From Massilia sp. Root418 (GTDB lineage: Bacteria; Pseudomonadota; Gammaproteobacteria; Burkholderiales; Burkholderiaceae_D): 64,000 nucleotides of DNA. A program made the translations under genes and the position numbers. The notes below the pieces were generated by a model. The model did no database searches, was not told the DNA's origin, and saw only the letters and a program-made list of their open reading frames with translations. The stretch covers positions 535,299-599,298 of the forward strand of contig NZ_LMEC01000020.1 of assembly GCF_001425265.1 (NCBI RefSeq), written 5' to 3'. Positions 8,608 through 17,349 of this stretch are shown here, one piece after another. The stretch's first letter is position 1. Each line of letters begins with the position of its first letter.

Positions 8608-9582
8608 ATGAATTCATTTACCGCAGCCGAATCGGACGCGCTGGCCTCCAGCTTTGCCACCACCTACGCCGGCGTGGTGGCGTTCATCACCGTGGCCACC
8701 GAAGGCAGCTTCGCCAGGGCGGCCGAGCGCCTGGGCATCGGCCGCTCCGCCGTCAGCCGCAGCATCCTCAAGCTGGAGACCCAGCTCGATACCCGTTTGT
8801 TCCTGCGCACCACGCGCAGCACCACGCTCACCAGCGAAGGCGAGCTGTTTTACGAATACTGCAGCCCCGGCGTGGAACGCATCGTGCAGGCCGTGGAAGA
8901 GATGCGCGACCTGCGCTCGGGCGCTCCGCGCGGCCAGCTGCGCCTGTGCGCCACGCCCGGCTTCGGCCGCAAGGTGGTGGCGCCGCTGCTCAGCGGCTTC
9001 CGCGCGCTGTATCCGGACATCACGGTCGACCTGGTGCTGGACGGGAATCCCGCCGACTTCATCGCCAGGCGCGTGGACGTGGCCTTCCGCAACGGCCGCC
9101 TGGACGACAGCCAGGTGGTGGCCAAGCGGCTCATCCCCATGCAGCTGCTGGTGTGCGCCTCGCCGGCCTATGCAAAGGCGCATGGCCTGCCGGCCAGCGT
9201 GGACGACATCGCCGGCCACCGCTGCATCAGCTACCGGCTCGCGTCGGGCCGCGTGCAGGAATGGGAATTCCGCGTGGGCGGGGTGACGCGCGCCGTGCTG
9301 CCGAAGGCCGCCTGCACCTTCAACGACGCCGACCTGGTGCTGCAGGCGGTGCTGAATGGCGAAGGCCTGGCGCAGCTGGCCGGCTACCAGGTATGCGAGC
9401 TGCTGCGCAGCGGGCAGCTGGTAGCCGTGCTGCCGCAGTACGCGCCGGATGACCGGGGCCACTATCTGTGCTACCTGAACCGGCGTCACCTGCCCACCCG
9501 CACCCGCGTCTTCATCGACTACATCACCCTGCAGATCCGCGCGCTCGACCTGTACTGCATCGGCAATTTCAGCCTGCCCTGA
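8608..9582 (+). CDS. LysR family transcriptional regulator
   Basis: 324 residues. The N-terminal winged helix-turn-helix (about 20-80: GSFARAAERLGIGRSAVSRSILKLE) and the effector-binding domain (LRLCATPGFGRKVVAPLLSGF and onward) are both typical of the family. It is divergent from the GlxA-type gene. The ATG at 8608 gives the normal family length. It is the best candidate to bind the four TGGTGC-N7-GCACCA dyads found upstream of the cupin, reductase, AhpD-like and Ohr genes, because those contain a T-N11-A core at LysR-like spacing. That link is inference. No such dyad is present in its own intergenic region. Confidence 0.93.
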   Translation: MNSFTAAESDALASSFATTYAGVVAFITVATEGSFARAAERLGIGRSAVSRSILKLETQLDTRLFLRTTRSTTLTSEGELFYEYCSPGVERIVQAVEEMRDLRSGAPRGQLRLCATPGFGRKVVAPLLSGFRALYPDITVDLVLDGNPADFIARRVDVAFRNGRLDDSQVVAKRLIPMQLLVCASPAYAKAHGLPASVDDIAGHRCISYRLASGRVQEWEFRVGGVTRAVLPKAACTFNDADLVLQAVLNGEGLAQLAGYQVCELLRSGQLVAVLPQYAPDDRGHYLCYLNRRHLPTRTRVFIDYITLQIRALDLYCIGNFSLP

Positions 9583-9622
9583 ATGCCGCTGAATGCCGCC
9601 GAATACTGCCGGATACCGCCAT

Positions 9623-9691
9623 TGGTGCCTGCCGCGCACCAGTGTGCGGCCCGCGGCGCACCTACCGGCGGCCCCATGCCAAGCCTACACT
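9623..9691 (+). promoter_or_regulatory. Conserved promoter with LysR-type dyad, copy 2 (NAD(P)-binding reductase)
   Basis: Perfect dyad TGGTGC-N7-GCACCA at 9623-9641, a 20-bp gap, CTACCG at 9662-9667, 18 bp, then TACACT at 9686-9691. The probable transcription start is near 9698, placing the dyad centre near -66. It drives the reductase/Ohr operon whose first ATG is at 9760. Confidence 0.75.
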
Positions 9692-9759
9692 GATCCCTGT
9701 ACAGCGATATCCGCAACCGGCCGCTCAGCCGCCCTGAGCGCAACACCAGGAGTTTAATC

Positions 9760-10503
9760 ATGAAAATCGTCGTCATCGGCGGCACCGGCCTGATAGGCAG
9801 CAAAACCATCAAGATCCTGCAGGCGCGCGGCCACGAAGCCATCGCCGCCTCGCCCAATTCGGGCGTCAACACCGTCACCGGGGAAGGCCTGGCCGCCGCG
9901 CTGGCAGGCGCCGACGTGGTGATCGACGTGGCCAACTCGCCCTCCTTCGCCGACGCCGACGTGCTGGCCTTCTTCACCGCCTCGGGCAACAACCTGCTCA
10001 AGGCCGAAGCCGAGGCGGGCGTGAAGCACCACGTGGCGCTGTCCGTGGTGGGCACCCAGCTGCTGGCCGAAAGCGGCTACTTCCGCGGCAAGATCGCGCA
10101 GGAAAACATCATCAGGCAAGGCAAGGTGCCCTACACCATCGTGCACTCGACCCAGTTCTTCGAATTCCTCGGCGGGATCGCGCAGTCCGGCGCCGACGGC
10201 GACACGGTGCGGCTGTCGCCGGCGCAGGTACAGCCGATTTCCTCGGACGACGTGGCGCTGGCCATGGCCGATTACGCCACCGGCGCGCCGCTCAACGCCA
10301 CGGTGGAAATCGCCGGCCCGCAGTCCTTCCCGCTGTCCGGTCTGGTGCAGCAGTACCTGGCGTCCATCGGCGATCCGCGTACGGTGCAGGCCGACGCCGG
10401 CGCGCGCTACTTCGGCGCCCTTCTGGATGAACGCACCCTGGTCCCGGCCGGCAAGGCGCGCCTGGGCAGCGCCACCATCCAGGACTGGCTGCAGAAGAAA
10501 TGA
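9760..10503 (+). CDS. NAD(P)-binding (NmrA/atypical SDR) family protein
   Basis: 247 residues. The N-terminal Rossmann motif is VVIGGTGLIGSKTIKIL (Gly-rich loop). Central VKHHVALSVVG and GKIAQENIIRQGKVPYTIVHS match NmrA-like atypical short-chain dehydrogenases. The classic Tyr-x3-Lys pair is not evident, so it may be a redox-sensing or isomerase-like protein rather than a dehydrogenase. CAGGAG precedes the ATG. The stop overlaps the next gene's ATG (ATGA at 10500), so it is coupled with an Ohr-like peroxidase. Its promoter belongs to the four-copy LysR-dyad set. Confidence 0.85.
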   Translation: MKIVVIGGTGLIGSKTIKILQARGHEAIAASPNSGVNTVTGEGLAAALAGADVVIDVANSPSFADADVLAFFTASGNNLLKAEAEAGVKHHVALSVVGTQLLAESGYFRGKIAQENIIRQGKVPYTIVHSTQFFEFLGGIAQSGADGDTVRLSPAQVQPISSDDVALAMADYATGAPLNATVEIAGPQSFPLSGLVQQYLASIGDPRTVQADAGARYFGALLDERTLVPAGKARLGSATIQDWLQKK

Positions 10504-10994
10504 AGCCGCTCGCTCCGCCGCCGTTGTCGCTGCTCGATAAATACGTGGGGCAGGATATCCAGCCCCTGTACACGACGACAGTGCGCGTGACGGGGGGCGA
10601 GGCCGGACACGGGCGCGCCTCGGGCGTGGCCCGTTCGGATGACGGCAATCTCGACCTGGCGTTGCGCCTGCCGCCCGAACTGGGCGGTCCCGGCGGCGGC
10701 AGCAATCCCGAGCAGCTGTTCGCAGCCGGTTTTGCGGCCTGCTTCCACGGGGTGATCAGCCTGCTGTCGGCCAAGGCCGGCATGCGCGCGGACGACGCCT
10801 CGGTGGAGGCGTCCGTCTCCTTCGCACGCGACCCGATGGACGGCATGTATCTGCTCACCTCCACGCTCACGGTGCGCCTGCCCGGCATGCGGCGGGCCAG
10901 CGCCGAGGAACTGGTGCGCAACGCCGAGCGGGTCTGCCCTTACGCCAAGATGGCGCGCGAAGGACTGCTCAGCGTGATCACGCTGGTGGACTGA
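10500..10994 (+). CDS. Ohr/OsmC family peroxide-resistance protein (paralogue 1)
   Basis: 164 residues. The Ohr motifs are clear: NPEQLFAAGFAACF with the peroxidatic Cys, and RVCPYAKMAREG with the resolving Cys. It likely reduces organic hydroperoxides in the cytoplasm. The N-terminal extension (PPLSLLDKYVGQDIQPLYTT) matches paralogue 2 at 12403-12897 almost residue for residue, indicating a recent local duplication. It is translationally coupled to the NAD(P)-binding gene. Its 3' end overlaps the convergent LuxR gene by 17 bp. Confidence 0.92.
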   Translation: MKPLAPPPLSLLDKYVGQDIQPLYTTTVRVTGGEAGHGRASGVARSDDGNLDLALRLPPELGGPGGGSNPEQLFAAGFAACFHGVISLLSAKAGMRADDASVEASVSFARDPMDGMYLLTSTLTVRLPGMRRASAEELVRNAERVCPYAKMAREGLLSVITLVD

Positions 10995-11622
10995 GTGCCA
11001 GCAGGCCCTGCTCCAGTGCGCTCAGCACCACCTGCGTGCGGGTGGACGCCTCGAACTTGTGCATCAGCTGCTTCATATGTGTCTTCACGGTGCCCACGCC
11101 GATGCCCAGCTCGCGCGCGATCTGCTTGTCCGGATGGCCGTGCGACAGGATGGACAGCACATCGGCCTCGCGCCGCGTGAGCGCAGGGCGGCCCAGCGCG
11201 TTGGCTACGCTGCGGCTGGCCGCCGCGCCCAGGTAGCGGCAGCCCATGCCGATCAGGCGCACGCACTCCAGCAGTTCGCCCGCGTCGGCTCCCTGCAGCA
11301 GGTAGCCGTGCACGCCGCTGTCCACGGCACGCCGCACCTCGCATTCCTTGCCGTGGGGGCTGACCACCAGCACGCGCACGGCGCGTTCCGGACCGGAACC
11401 GGGCCGCGTCCGGACGGCGCGCAAGGCGGCCGCATAATCGGCAATCACCACGCAGGCTTCGTCGTGGCCGGGCCATTCTGCCGGCGTGCTGACGTCCAGG
11501 CCGGGCTGGCCGGCCAGCATGGCGCCCAGGCCGGCGCAGACGATGGGACAGCTGTGCATCAGATACACCCGGATGCGGTGGGCCGCGGCGCGGCCGGAAG
11601 ATGGCGGTGTAGGGGCGTTCAT
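10978..11622 (-). CDS. LuxR-type response regulator with degenerate receiver (paralogue 1)
   Basis: 214 residues from the ATG at 11622, which has GGAG about 8 bp upstream (an in-frame ATG at 11664 lacks one). The C-terminal LuxR/NarL helix-turn-helix is intact (LTRREADVLSILSHGHPDKQIARELG, then [14 protein letters not shown]). The receiver is shortened and atypical: the N-terminal acidic pair reads HS (RVYLMHSCPIV), and the usual KP/K near GYLL is Gln (GYLLQGAD). An Asp remains in VVIADY. Phosphorylation control is therefore doubtful. It is closely related to 12910-13488; both sit convergent to an Ohr gene. Confidence 0.88.
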   Translation of the reverse strand: MNAPTPPSSGRAAAHRIRVYLMHSCPIVCAGLGAMLAGQPGLDVSTPAEWPGHDEACVVIADYAAALRAVRTRPGSGPERAVRVLVVSPHGKECEVRRAVDSGVHGYLLQGADAGELLECVRLIGMGCRYLGAAASRSVANALGRPALTRREADVLSILSHGHPDKQIARELGIGVGTVKTHMKQLMHKFEASTRTQVVLSALEQGLLALSPPA

Positions 11623-11682
11623 GATGGGCTCCATGCGGCAGGCGGGCGGCGGGAGACGGATCAACCGCCGCGCGCCGTGCTG

Positions 11683-12162
11683 TTATTCCAGGTGGGCTTT
11701 GTCCAGGCCGAAGGCCTTGTCGTAGGAACCGGGCACGAACTTGAACGCCACGTTGATGCGGTTCCACGCATTGATGGCGATGACCTCGAAGGTCAGGTCG
11801 GACAGCTCCTTCTCGGACAGCTGGGTGCGCACGCGCCCGTAGATCTCGTCCGGCACGCCCTGTTCCGGCAGGCGGGTCAGCGCCTCGGTCCAGGCCAGCG
11901 CGGCGCGCTCGCGCGGTGCAAACAGCGTCGACTCGCGCCATGCTGCCAGGTGGTGCAGGCGCAGCGCGCGCTCGCCGTGGATGGTGGCCTGCTTGATGTG
12001 CATGTCCACGCAAAAGCCGCAGCCGTTGATCTGCGAGGCGCGGATGGACACCAGGTCAAGGATGGATTGTTCGATGGCGCCGTGCTGGATGACGGCATTG
12101 AGCTCGACCAGCTTCTTGAACAGCTCGGGCGATTGTTCCTGGTAGTTGATGCGGTGGGTCAT
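11683..12162 (-). CDS. AhpD-like carboxymuconolactone decarboxylase family protein
   Basis: 159 residues. The start at 12162 (MTHRINYQ) has AGGAG about 7 bp upstream. The AhpD/CMD signature is NGCGFCVDMHIKQA, with a CxxC and a following His that form the thiol-disulfide peroxidase-partner site. C-terminal INAWNRINVAFKF is also typical. It probably acts in cytoplasmic peroxide or antioxidant chemistry, in keeping with its Ohr neighbours. It is transcribed divergently from Ohr paralogue 2, and each has its own copy of the conserved promoter in the 240-bp gap. Confidence 0.9.
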   Translation of the reverse strand: MTHRINYQEQSPELFKKLVELNAVIQHGAIEQSILDLVSIRASQINGCGFCVDMHIKQATIHGERALRLHHLAAWRESTLFAPRERAALAWTEALTRLPEQGVPDEIYGRVRTQLSEKELSDLTFEVIAINAWNRINVAFKFVPGSYDKAFGLDKAHLE

Positions 12163-12214
12163 GGTGATCTCCTGGTGGATGGTGTCCGGCGGCGGAAGCG
12201 CCCGGTACAGGACC

Positions 12215-12283
12215 ATTCTAGGAGTGCGCCTATTGTCGCGGTAGGCGCATGGCGGGCTTCACACTGGTGCGTGCCGGGCACCA
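12215..12283 (-). promoter_or_regulatory. Conserved promoter with LysR-type dyad, copy 3 (AhpD-like gene)
   Basis: On the minus strand: TGGTGC-N7-GCACCA (12265-12283), 20 bp, CTACCG (12239-12244), 18 bp, TAGAAT (12215-12220). It points at the AhpD-like gene starting at 12162. The stretch ACCATTCTAGGAGTGCG (plus strand) and the GGCACCAATC flank are shared with copy 1, so the duplication included the whole promoter. Confidence 0.75.
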
Positions 12284-12304
12284 ATCGCCGCGCCGCGGAT
12301 CGAC

Positions 12305-12373
12305 TGGTGCCTGGCGCGCACCACCGTGCGGCCCGGCGTGGGTCTACCGGCCGGCGCAGCGCAGGCATAGACT
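12305..12373 (+). promoter_or_regulatory. Conserved promoter with LysR-type dyad, copy 4 (Ohr paralogue 2)
   Basis: Perfect dyad TGGTGC-N7-GCACCA (12305-12323), 20 bp, CTACCG (12344-12349), 18 bp, TAGACT (12368-12373). It drives Ohr paralogue 2 (ATG 12403). It lies back to back with copy 3, the two dyads being 21 bp apart, so one set of regulators could control both directions. Confidence 0.75.
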
Positions 12374-12402
12374 GGCGGGCCACAACCAAGGAGACAACAA
12401 GA

Positions 12403-12897
12403 ATGAAACCGCTCGCGCCGCCGCCCGTATCGCTGCTCGACAAATACGTCGGGCAGGACATCAAGCCGCTCTACAGCACCACGGTCACGGTCACCGGCGG
12501 CGAGGCGGAACATGGCCGCGCCTCGGGCGTGGCGCGATCGGAGGACGGCAACCTGGAGCTGGCCCTGCGCATGCCGCCGGAACTGGGCGGCCCCGGCGGC
12601 GGCACCAACCCGGAGCAGCTGTTCGCGGCCGGCTTTGCGGCCTGCTTCCACGGCGTACTGTGCCTGCTGTCGGCCAAGGCCGGGCACGGCGCGGCGGCGT
12701 GCTCGGTGGCGGTCAGCGTGTCCTTCGCGCGCGATCCGGTGGACGGCATGTACCTGCTCATGGCGGACGTGAACATCCGCCTGCCGGGCCTGCGCCAGGC
12801 CGCGGCCGAGGAACTGGTGCGCAATGCCGAGCGGGTCTGCCCTTACGCCAAGATGGCGCGCGAGGGTCTGCTGAACGTGGTCACGCTGGTGACCTAG
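12403..12897 (+). CDS. Ohr/OsmC family peroxide-resistance protein (paralogue 2)
   Basis: 164 residues, the same length as paralogue 1 and very similar throughout. It keeps NPEQLFAAGFAACF (peroxidatic Cys) and RVCPYAKMAREG (resolving Cys). Differences cluster in the middle (GHGAAACSVAVSV against GMRADDASVEASV), adding an extra Cys in this copy. AAGGAGA precedes the ATG. It is expected to detoxify organic peroxides. Downstream, in convergent orientation, is again a LuxR regulator with a degenerate receiver, so the Ohr plus LuxR pair was duplicated as a unit. Confidence 0.92.
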   Translation: MKPLAPPPVSLLDKYVGQDIKPLYSTTVTVTGGEAEHGRASGVARSEDGNLELALRMPPELGGPGGGTNPEQLFAAGFAACFHGVLCLLSAKAGHGAAACSVAVSVSFARDPVDGMYLLMADVNIRLPGLRQAAAEELVRNAERVCPYAKMAREGLLNVVTLVT

Positions 12898-12909
12898 GCC
12901 GCGCCCGCC

Positions 12910-13488
12910 CTAGATCGCCAGCATGCCGCGCTCGAACGCCGCCAGCACCACCTGCGTGCGGCAGGCCGCGTCCAGCTTGTGCATCAGCTGCTTCATGTGG
13001 GTCTTGACGGTGCCCAGGCCGATGCCCAGCTCGCGCGCGATGGTCTTGTCCGGACAGCCGCGCGCCAGGATCTGCAGCACTTCCTCCTCGCGCGGTGTGA
13101 GCGGCTGGCGGCCCAGCGAATTCACCACGCCCATCCTGGCCGCCGCGCACAGGTAGCGCGTGCCCTGCGCCGCTGCGCGCACGCCGGCCAGCACGTCCGC
13201 CGGCGCGCATTCCTGCACCAGGTAGCCCAGCACGCCGTGCTCCATGGCGCGCAGCACCTGGCACTCCTTGCGCAGCGGCGTAAACACCACCGGCCGCATG
13301 GCATACGCCTTCTGGCGCAGCGCCTGCATCAGCGCCGCATAATCGCCGACCACCACGCATTCCTCATCGGCTGCGGGCCATTGAGCGGGCGCGCTCACGT
13401 CCAGGTCCGGCTGGCCGGACAGGATGGCGCTCAGGCCGGCCCTGACGATCGGGCAGTCGTGCAGCAGGTAGACCTTGACGGCGCTCAT
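12910..13488 (-). CDS. LuxR-type response regulator with degenerate receiver (paralogue 2)
   Basis: 192 residues. The C-terminal HTH is intact ([40 protein letters not shown]). The receiver starts [16 protein letters not shown], with HD replacing the acidic pair. An Asp stands in VVVGDY, and GYLVQECAP has Gln instead of the invariant Lys. It is about 20 residues shorter than normal receivers. Its ATG overlaps the stop of the chemoreceptor gene (ATGA at 13485-13488), so the chemoreceptor and this regulator are cotranslated. It is paralogous to 10978-11622. Confidence 0.88.
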   Translation of the reverse strand: MSAVKVYLLHDCPIVRAGLSAILSGQPDLDVSAPAQWPAADEECVVVGDYAALMQALRQKAYAMRPVVFTPLRKECQVLRAMEHGVLGYLVQECAPADVLAGVRAAAQGTRYLCAAARMGVVNSLGRQPLTPREEEVLQILARGCPDKTIARELGIGLGTVKTHMKQLMHKLDAACRTQVVLAAFERGMLAI

Positions 13489-15188
13489 ACCACCCCCGCC
13501 ACGTAGACAGGACGGCCGGCAGCGAGCGGCCGCCGTGGCGCACCGGCGCGGCGCGCCGGCCAGGCCGCTTCCACGCCGATGCCGGGCCCGGCCCCGGCCG
13601 CCTCCATCTCGATCACGCCCGCACGCGCATCCTGCTGCGCGTCGCCCAGGCGGAACACGTCCACGCTGCGCGTGAGGCGCTGCGCCTGCTCGCCCAGTGA
13701 CGCCACCGCCGCCAGCGATTCCTCCACCAGCGCCGCGTTGCGCTGGGTGGCGCCGTCCAGCTCGGACAGCGTGAGGTTGACCTGCTGCAGGCCGATGTTC
13801 TGCTCGCGGTTGCCCGCGCTGATGTCCGCCACCAGACCGGCCACCCGGCGCACGCCGCCCGTCACCCCGGCGATCGTGGCGCCGGCGCCACGCACCACCC
13901 GGCTCCCCTCCTGCACCTGGCCGATCGACGCTGCGATCAGTTGCTTGATGTCGCGCGCCGACTGCGCGCTGCGCTGCGCCAGGCTGCGGACCTCGGCCGC
14001 CACCACGGCAAAGCCGCGTCCCTGCTCGCCGGCCCGCGCCGCTTCCACGGCGGCGTTCAACGCCAGCAAATTGGTCTGGAAAGCGATGCCGTCCATCAGG
14101 CCCACGATGTCGCCGATGCGGCGCGAGGAGGCATCGATACCGTCCATGGTGGCCAGCATGGCGCCCACAGCCTGCTCGGCGTGCTGCGCCTCGCCAGCGA
14201 TGCGATCCATCACACCGTGCGCCTGCGCAGCCTTGTCGGCATTCAGGCCCACCGTGACAGTCAGCTGTTCCACCGTGGCGGCGGTCTCCTCCAGCGAAGC
14301 GGCCTGGCGCTCGGTGCGGCTGGACAGGTCGGCGTTGCCGGCGCTGATCTGGGCCGAGGCGGCGGCGATGGTGTCGGCGCCGCCGCGCACCTGGCCCACC
14401 ATCTGCTGCAGGCGCAGGTTCATGGCGTTGAGCGCGCGCAGCAGTTCGCCGGTTTCGTCGCGCCAGCCCGTGACGGGCACGGCGCGCAGGTCGCCGCCGG
14501 CCACGCGCCTGGCAATGTCCACCGCCTGGCGCAGCGGCCGCGAGATGAGCCGCGCCACCCAGGCCGCCAGTAGCATGCCGAGCACGGCGGCCGCCGCGAT
14601 CAGGCCGGCGATCATGGTGCGCGAGCTGGCGTAGGCGCTGGCGGCAGATGCGGCCGCCGCGTCGCTGCCGGCCTCGCCGGCCGCCACCAGCCCCGCCACC
14701 AGGCCGGATGCCTCGAAATTGTACTTGCGGGACTCGCCGCGCAGCACCGCCAGCGCGGCCGCCCGCTCGCCGCTGCGGTCCAGCGCCACCACGCGCTGCA
14801 CGGCGGCGCGGTAGGCGTCCAGCGCGGCGCGGAACTTCAGGAAGTCCGCCTGTTCGGCGGCCGACCTTGGCGCCTGCGCATAGGATGCCACCGCCGCCAG
14901 CAGTTGCGTCATCTCGCTATTCATCTGCGCTTCGTAATAATCGAATTCGGCGGGCTGGGTGGACAAGGCGTGCTGCAGCTCGTAGGTGCGGAAGCGCAGC
15001 AGGTCGGCTTTGATCAGCAGCACATTGCGCACGGCCGGCGCCCAGCGCTGCGTGATCTCGCTGGTCACCTGGTTCAGGTGCCGCAGCTGCAGGAAGCTGA
15101 ACACGCCCAGCGCCACGGTCAGCGCCATCATGGCGGCAATGGCAACGGTCAGCTTTTGCGCAATCTTCAGATGGTGAAACCAGTTCAT
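13485..15188 (-). CDS. Methyl-accepting chemotaxis protein
   Basis: 567 residues from the ATG at 15188 ([13 protein letters not shown]). The first membrane helix is about residues 12-32, followed by a four-helix-bundle periplasmic sensor (about 33-190), a second helix (about 190-215), HAMP ([24 protein letters not shown]) and a long signalling coiled coil. The kinase-contact tip reads [39 protein letters not shown] (shown in parts: [20 protein letters not shown]). No C-terminal CheR-tethering pentapeptide is visible. It is followed in an ATGA overlap by a LuxR-type regulator with a degenerate receiver, an unusual partner. The ligand is unknown. Confidence 0.93.
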   Translation of the reverse strand: MNWFHHLKIAQKLTVAIAAMMALTVALGVFSFLQLRHLNQVTSEITQRWAPAVRNVLLIKADLLRFRTYELQHALSTQPAEFDYYEAQMNSEMTQLLAAVASYAQAPRSAAEQADFLKFRAALDAYRAAVQRVVALDRSGERAAALAVLRGESRKYNFEASGLVAGLVAAGEAGSDAAAASAASAYASSRTMIAGLIAAAAVLGMLLAAWVARLISRPLRQAVDIARRVAGGDLRAVPVTGWRDETGELLRALNAMNLRLQQMVGQVRGGADTIAAASAQISAGNADLSSRTERQAASLEETAATVEQLTVTVGLNADKAAQAHGVMDRIAGEAQHAEQAVGAMLATMDGIDASSRRIGDIVGLMDGIAFQTNLLALNAAVEAARAGEQGRGFAVVAAEVRSLAQRSAQSARDIKQLIAASIGQVQEGSRVVRGAGATIAGVTGGVRRVAGLVADISAGNREQNIGLQQVNLTLSELDGATQRNAALVEESLAAVASLGEQAQRLTRSVDVFRLGDAQQDARAGVIEMEAAGAGPGIGVEAAWPARRAGAPRRPLAAGRPVYVAGVV

Positions 15189-15228
15189 GTCAGTCTCCGT
15201 TTGTTGGTAGGCGGGTTTTAGGTGAGTG

Positions 15229-16797
15229 TCAGGCGGCGCGCAGTTGCGTGCTGCCTTGCAGGAAGTGGAATGCGGCCCTGGCGGGCAAGGGCCGGCTGTA
15301 GTGGTAGCCCTGGATCTCGTCGCACTGCCAGCCTTGCAGCAGCGCGCGCTGCGCTTCGGTCTCCACGCCCTCGGCAATCACCGTCATGCCCAGGCTGTGG
15401 CCCAGGCCGATGGTGGCCTGCACGATTGCGCTCTGCTCCTTCACCGCGCCCAGGCCGCGCACGAAGGACTGGTCGATTTTCAGCTTGTCGATGGGGAAGC
15501 GGCTCAGATAGGCCAGGCTGGAATAGCCGGTGCCGAAGTCGTCGATCGACAGCCGCAGGCCCAGCGCCCGCAGGCGTTCCAGCAGCGCGATGGCGCTCTC
15601 GGCGTTTTCCATCATCACCCCCTCGGTGATTTCCAGCTCGATGCAGGATGGGTCGATATGGCTGCTGGCCAGCAGGGCCTCGACATGCGGCAGGAAGCCC
15701 TGCGAGGCAAACTGGCGCGGCGAGATGTTCACCGCGATCACCAGCGCGCGCCCGCTTTCGGCCTGCCACACGCTGAGCTGGCGGCACACCTCCTCCAGCA
15801 CCCACTCGCCGATGGAAACGATCAGCCCCGATTCCTCGGCCAGCGGGATGAAGTTCCCGGGCGCTACCAGCTCCCCGCCGCGGCGCCACCGTATCAGTGC
15901 TTCAAAGCCGATCAAGCCCCCGTGCGACAGCGATTGCTGCGGCTGATAATGCAGTTCCAGCTCGCCGCGCCGCAGCGCGTGGCGCAGCTGCGCTTCCAGG
16001 TCCAGGCGCTGGCCGGCCTCGGCGTTCAGGCTCTCCGAGTAGCGCACCAGCCGGTCGCCGCCGGCCTGGCGCGCCGCCTGCAGGGCAGCGTCCGCGTTGC
16101 GCAGCAAGGCCTCCGGGCCGGTGCCGTCCTGTCCCGAGCACACCGCGCCCAGGCTCAGGGTGGTGAACACTTCGTGGCTCTCGCACACATAGGGCCGGCC
16201 GGCCTTGTCGCGCAGCGCGGCGATGGCCGCTTCGAATTCCGCGCTGTCGCTGCGGCACGGGTACAGGATGGCGAAGTTGGCGCCGTCCAGGCGGTACACC
16301 TCGCCGCCGCATGCCTCGGCCGCGTGCTGGATGCGCCGCGCCAGGCCGATGATCATGCGGTCGCCGAAGTCGTGGCCGTAACCGCCCACGATGCGGGAGA
16401 AGCGGTCTATGGTGCCCAAGACCACGGCGTACGGCCTGGCCGGCAGGCTGCGCAGGCGCGCCTCGAAGGAGCGCCGGTGCGCCAGGCCGGTCAGGGGATC
16501 GTGCCCGGCCTGGTGCAGCAGCTGCTGCTCGACGCGGAAACGGGCCCGCACGTGGTAGAGCAGGAAGCCGCTGGTGAGCAGCGCCACCACGTCGAACAAA
16601 TGCACCAGGCGCGTCATGCCGGTGCCGGAGGAACGCTCGATGAGCACCGACAGCGCCACGCTGGCGGCGATCAGGCACACCAGCAGCGCATAAGCGGCCC
16701 AGCGCGCATGGCTGGCGGTCCAGCGCAGGAACGGCGGCGAGGGAATCCGCACCGGGGCTGCGGCGCGGGTCGGCTGGCTGTTCATGGCGATGCTCAT
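15229..16797 (-). CDS. Membrane GGDEF-like/EAL cyclic-di-GMP phosphodiesterase
   Basis: 522 residues from the ATG at 16797 (GGAG 5 bp upstream). Two membrane helices occupy about residues 25-80. A GGDEF domain (about 100-255) is degenerate: the active-site loop reads RLDGANF instead of GGDEF, so cyclase activity is not expected. The EAL domain (about 270-510) keeps [36 protein letters not shown] and AEGVET, the metal and catalytic residues, so it should hydrolyse c-di-GMP. It lies 38 bp downstream of a single-domain response regulator that may control it. Confidence 0.92.
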   Translation of the reverse strand: MSIAMNSQPTRAAAPVRIPSPPFLRWTASHARWAAYALLVCLIAASVALSVLIERSSGTGMTRLVHLFDVVALLTSGFLLYHVRARFRVEQQLLHQAGHDPLTGLAHRRSFEARLRSLPARPYAVVLGTIDRFSRIVGGYGHDFGDRMIIGLARRIQHAAEACGGEVYRLDGANFAILYPCRSDSAEFEAAIAALRDKAGRPYVCESHEVFTTLSLGAVCSGQDGTGPEALLRNADAALQAARQAGGDRLVRYSESLNAEAGQRLDLEAQLRHALRRGELELHYQPQQSLSHGGLIGFEALIRWRRGGELVAPGNFIPLAEESGLIVSIGEWVLEEVCRQLSVWQAESGRALVIAVNISPRQFASQGFLPHVEALLASSHIDPSCIELEITEGVMMENAESAIALLERLRALGLRLSIDDFGTGYSSLAYLSRFPIDKLKIDQSFVRGLGAVKEQSAIVQATIGLGHSLGMTVIAEGVETEAQRALLQGWQCDEIQGYHYSRPLPARAAFHFLQGSTQLRAA

Positions 16798-16835
16798 ATC
16801 TACTCCGTGGATCATGGATGATGGGTGGTGGACGG

Positions 16836-17255
16836 TCAGGATGCGGTGCAGTCCGAGGCCGCGCAGGCCAGGGCGACGCATTGCATCAGCTCCCCGGCCT
16901 GGAACGGCTTGCTCAGGAATGCGGCCGCGCCGCCCTGCTGCGCGCGCTGGCGCACTGCAGGCTCGGGGAAGGCGGTGAGCACGATCAGCGGCACCGCGCA
17001 GCCGTTGCGGCGCAGGTGCTCCAGCAATTCCAGGCCGCTCATGCCGGGCATTTGCAGGTCGCTGATGACGCAGTGGCTGGTGTGCTGCGCGCCTGCCGCA
17101 AGCAGGCTTTCCGCGCAGTCGAATTCGGCGATGGCGTAGCCGTATGAGCGCAGCAGGCTGCTCACGGCGCTGCGCACGTCGTCATGGTCGTCGACGATGG
17201 CGACGCGGCACCGCGTGTGCGCGGGGCTCTGGATTAATACGTTGGAACTGGACAC
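16836..17255 (-). CDS. Single-domain response regulator
   Basis: 139 residues, receiver only. The acidic pocket is VAIVDDHDD, the phospho-acceptor Asp is in [13 protein letters not shown], Thr in VLTAF and Lys in LSKPFQ. The start is GTG at 17255 with GGGAG 8 bp upstream. No output domain is present, so it probably works by protein contact, perhaps with the EAL protein encoded just downstream. It is very like the receiver of FixJ-type proteins such as the one encoded at 17350-17964. Confidence 0.88.
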   Translation of the reverse strand: MSSSNVLIQSPAHTRCRVAIVDDHDDVRSAVSSLLRSYGYAIAEFDCAESLLAAGAQHTSHCVISDLQMPGMSGLELLEHLRRNGCAVPLIVLTAFPEPAVRQRAQQGGAAAFLSKPFQAGELMQCVALACAASDCTAS

Positions 17256-17349
17256 GGCTTACTCCCTCAAACATCATGCAAGCACGATACAGGGAGCGCC
17301 GTGGCGGCGAAATCATACAAGGGTATAGGTTGGCTATACCCGGGGTGGT

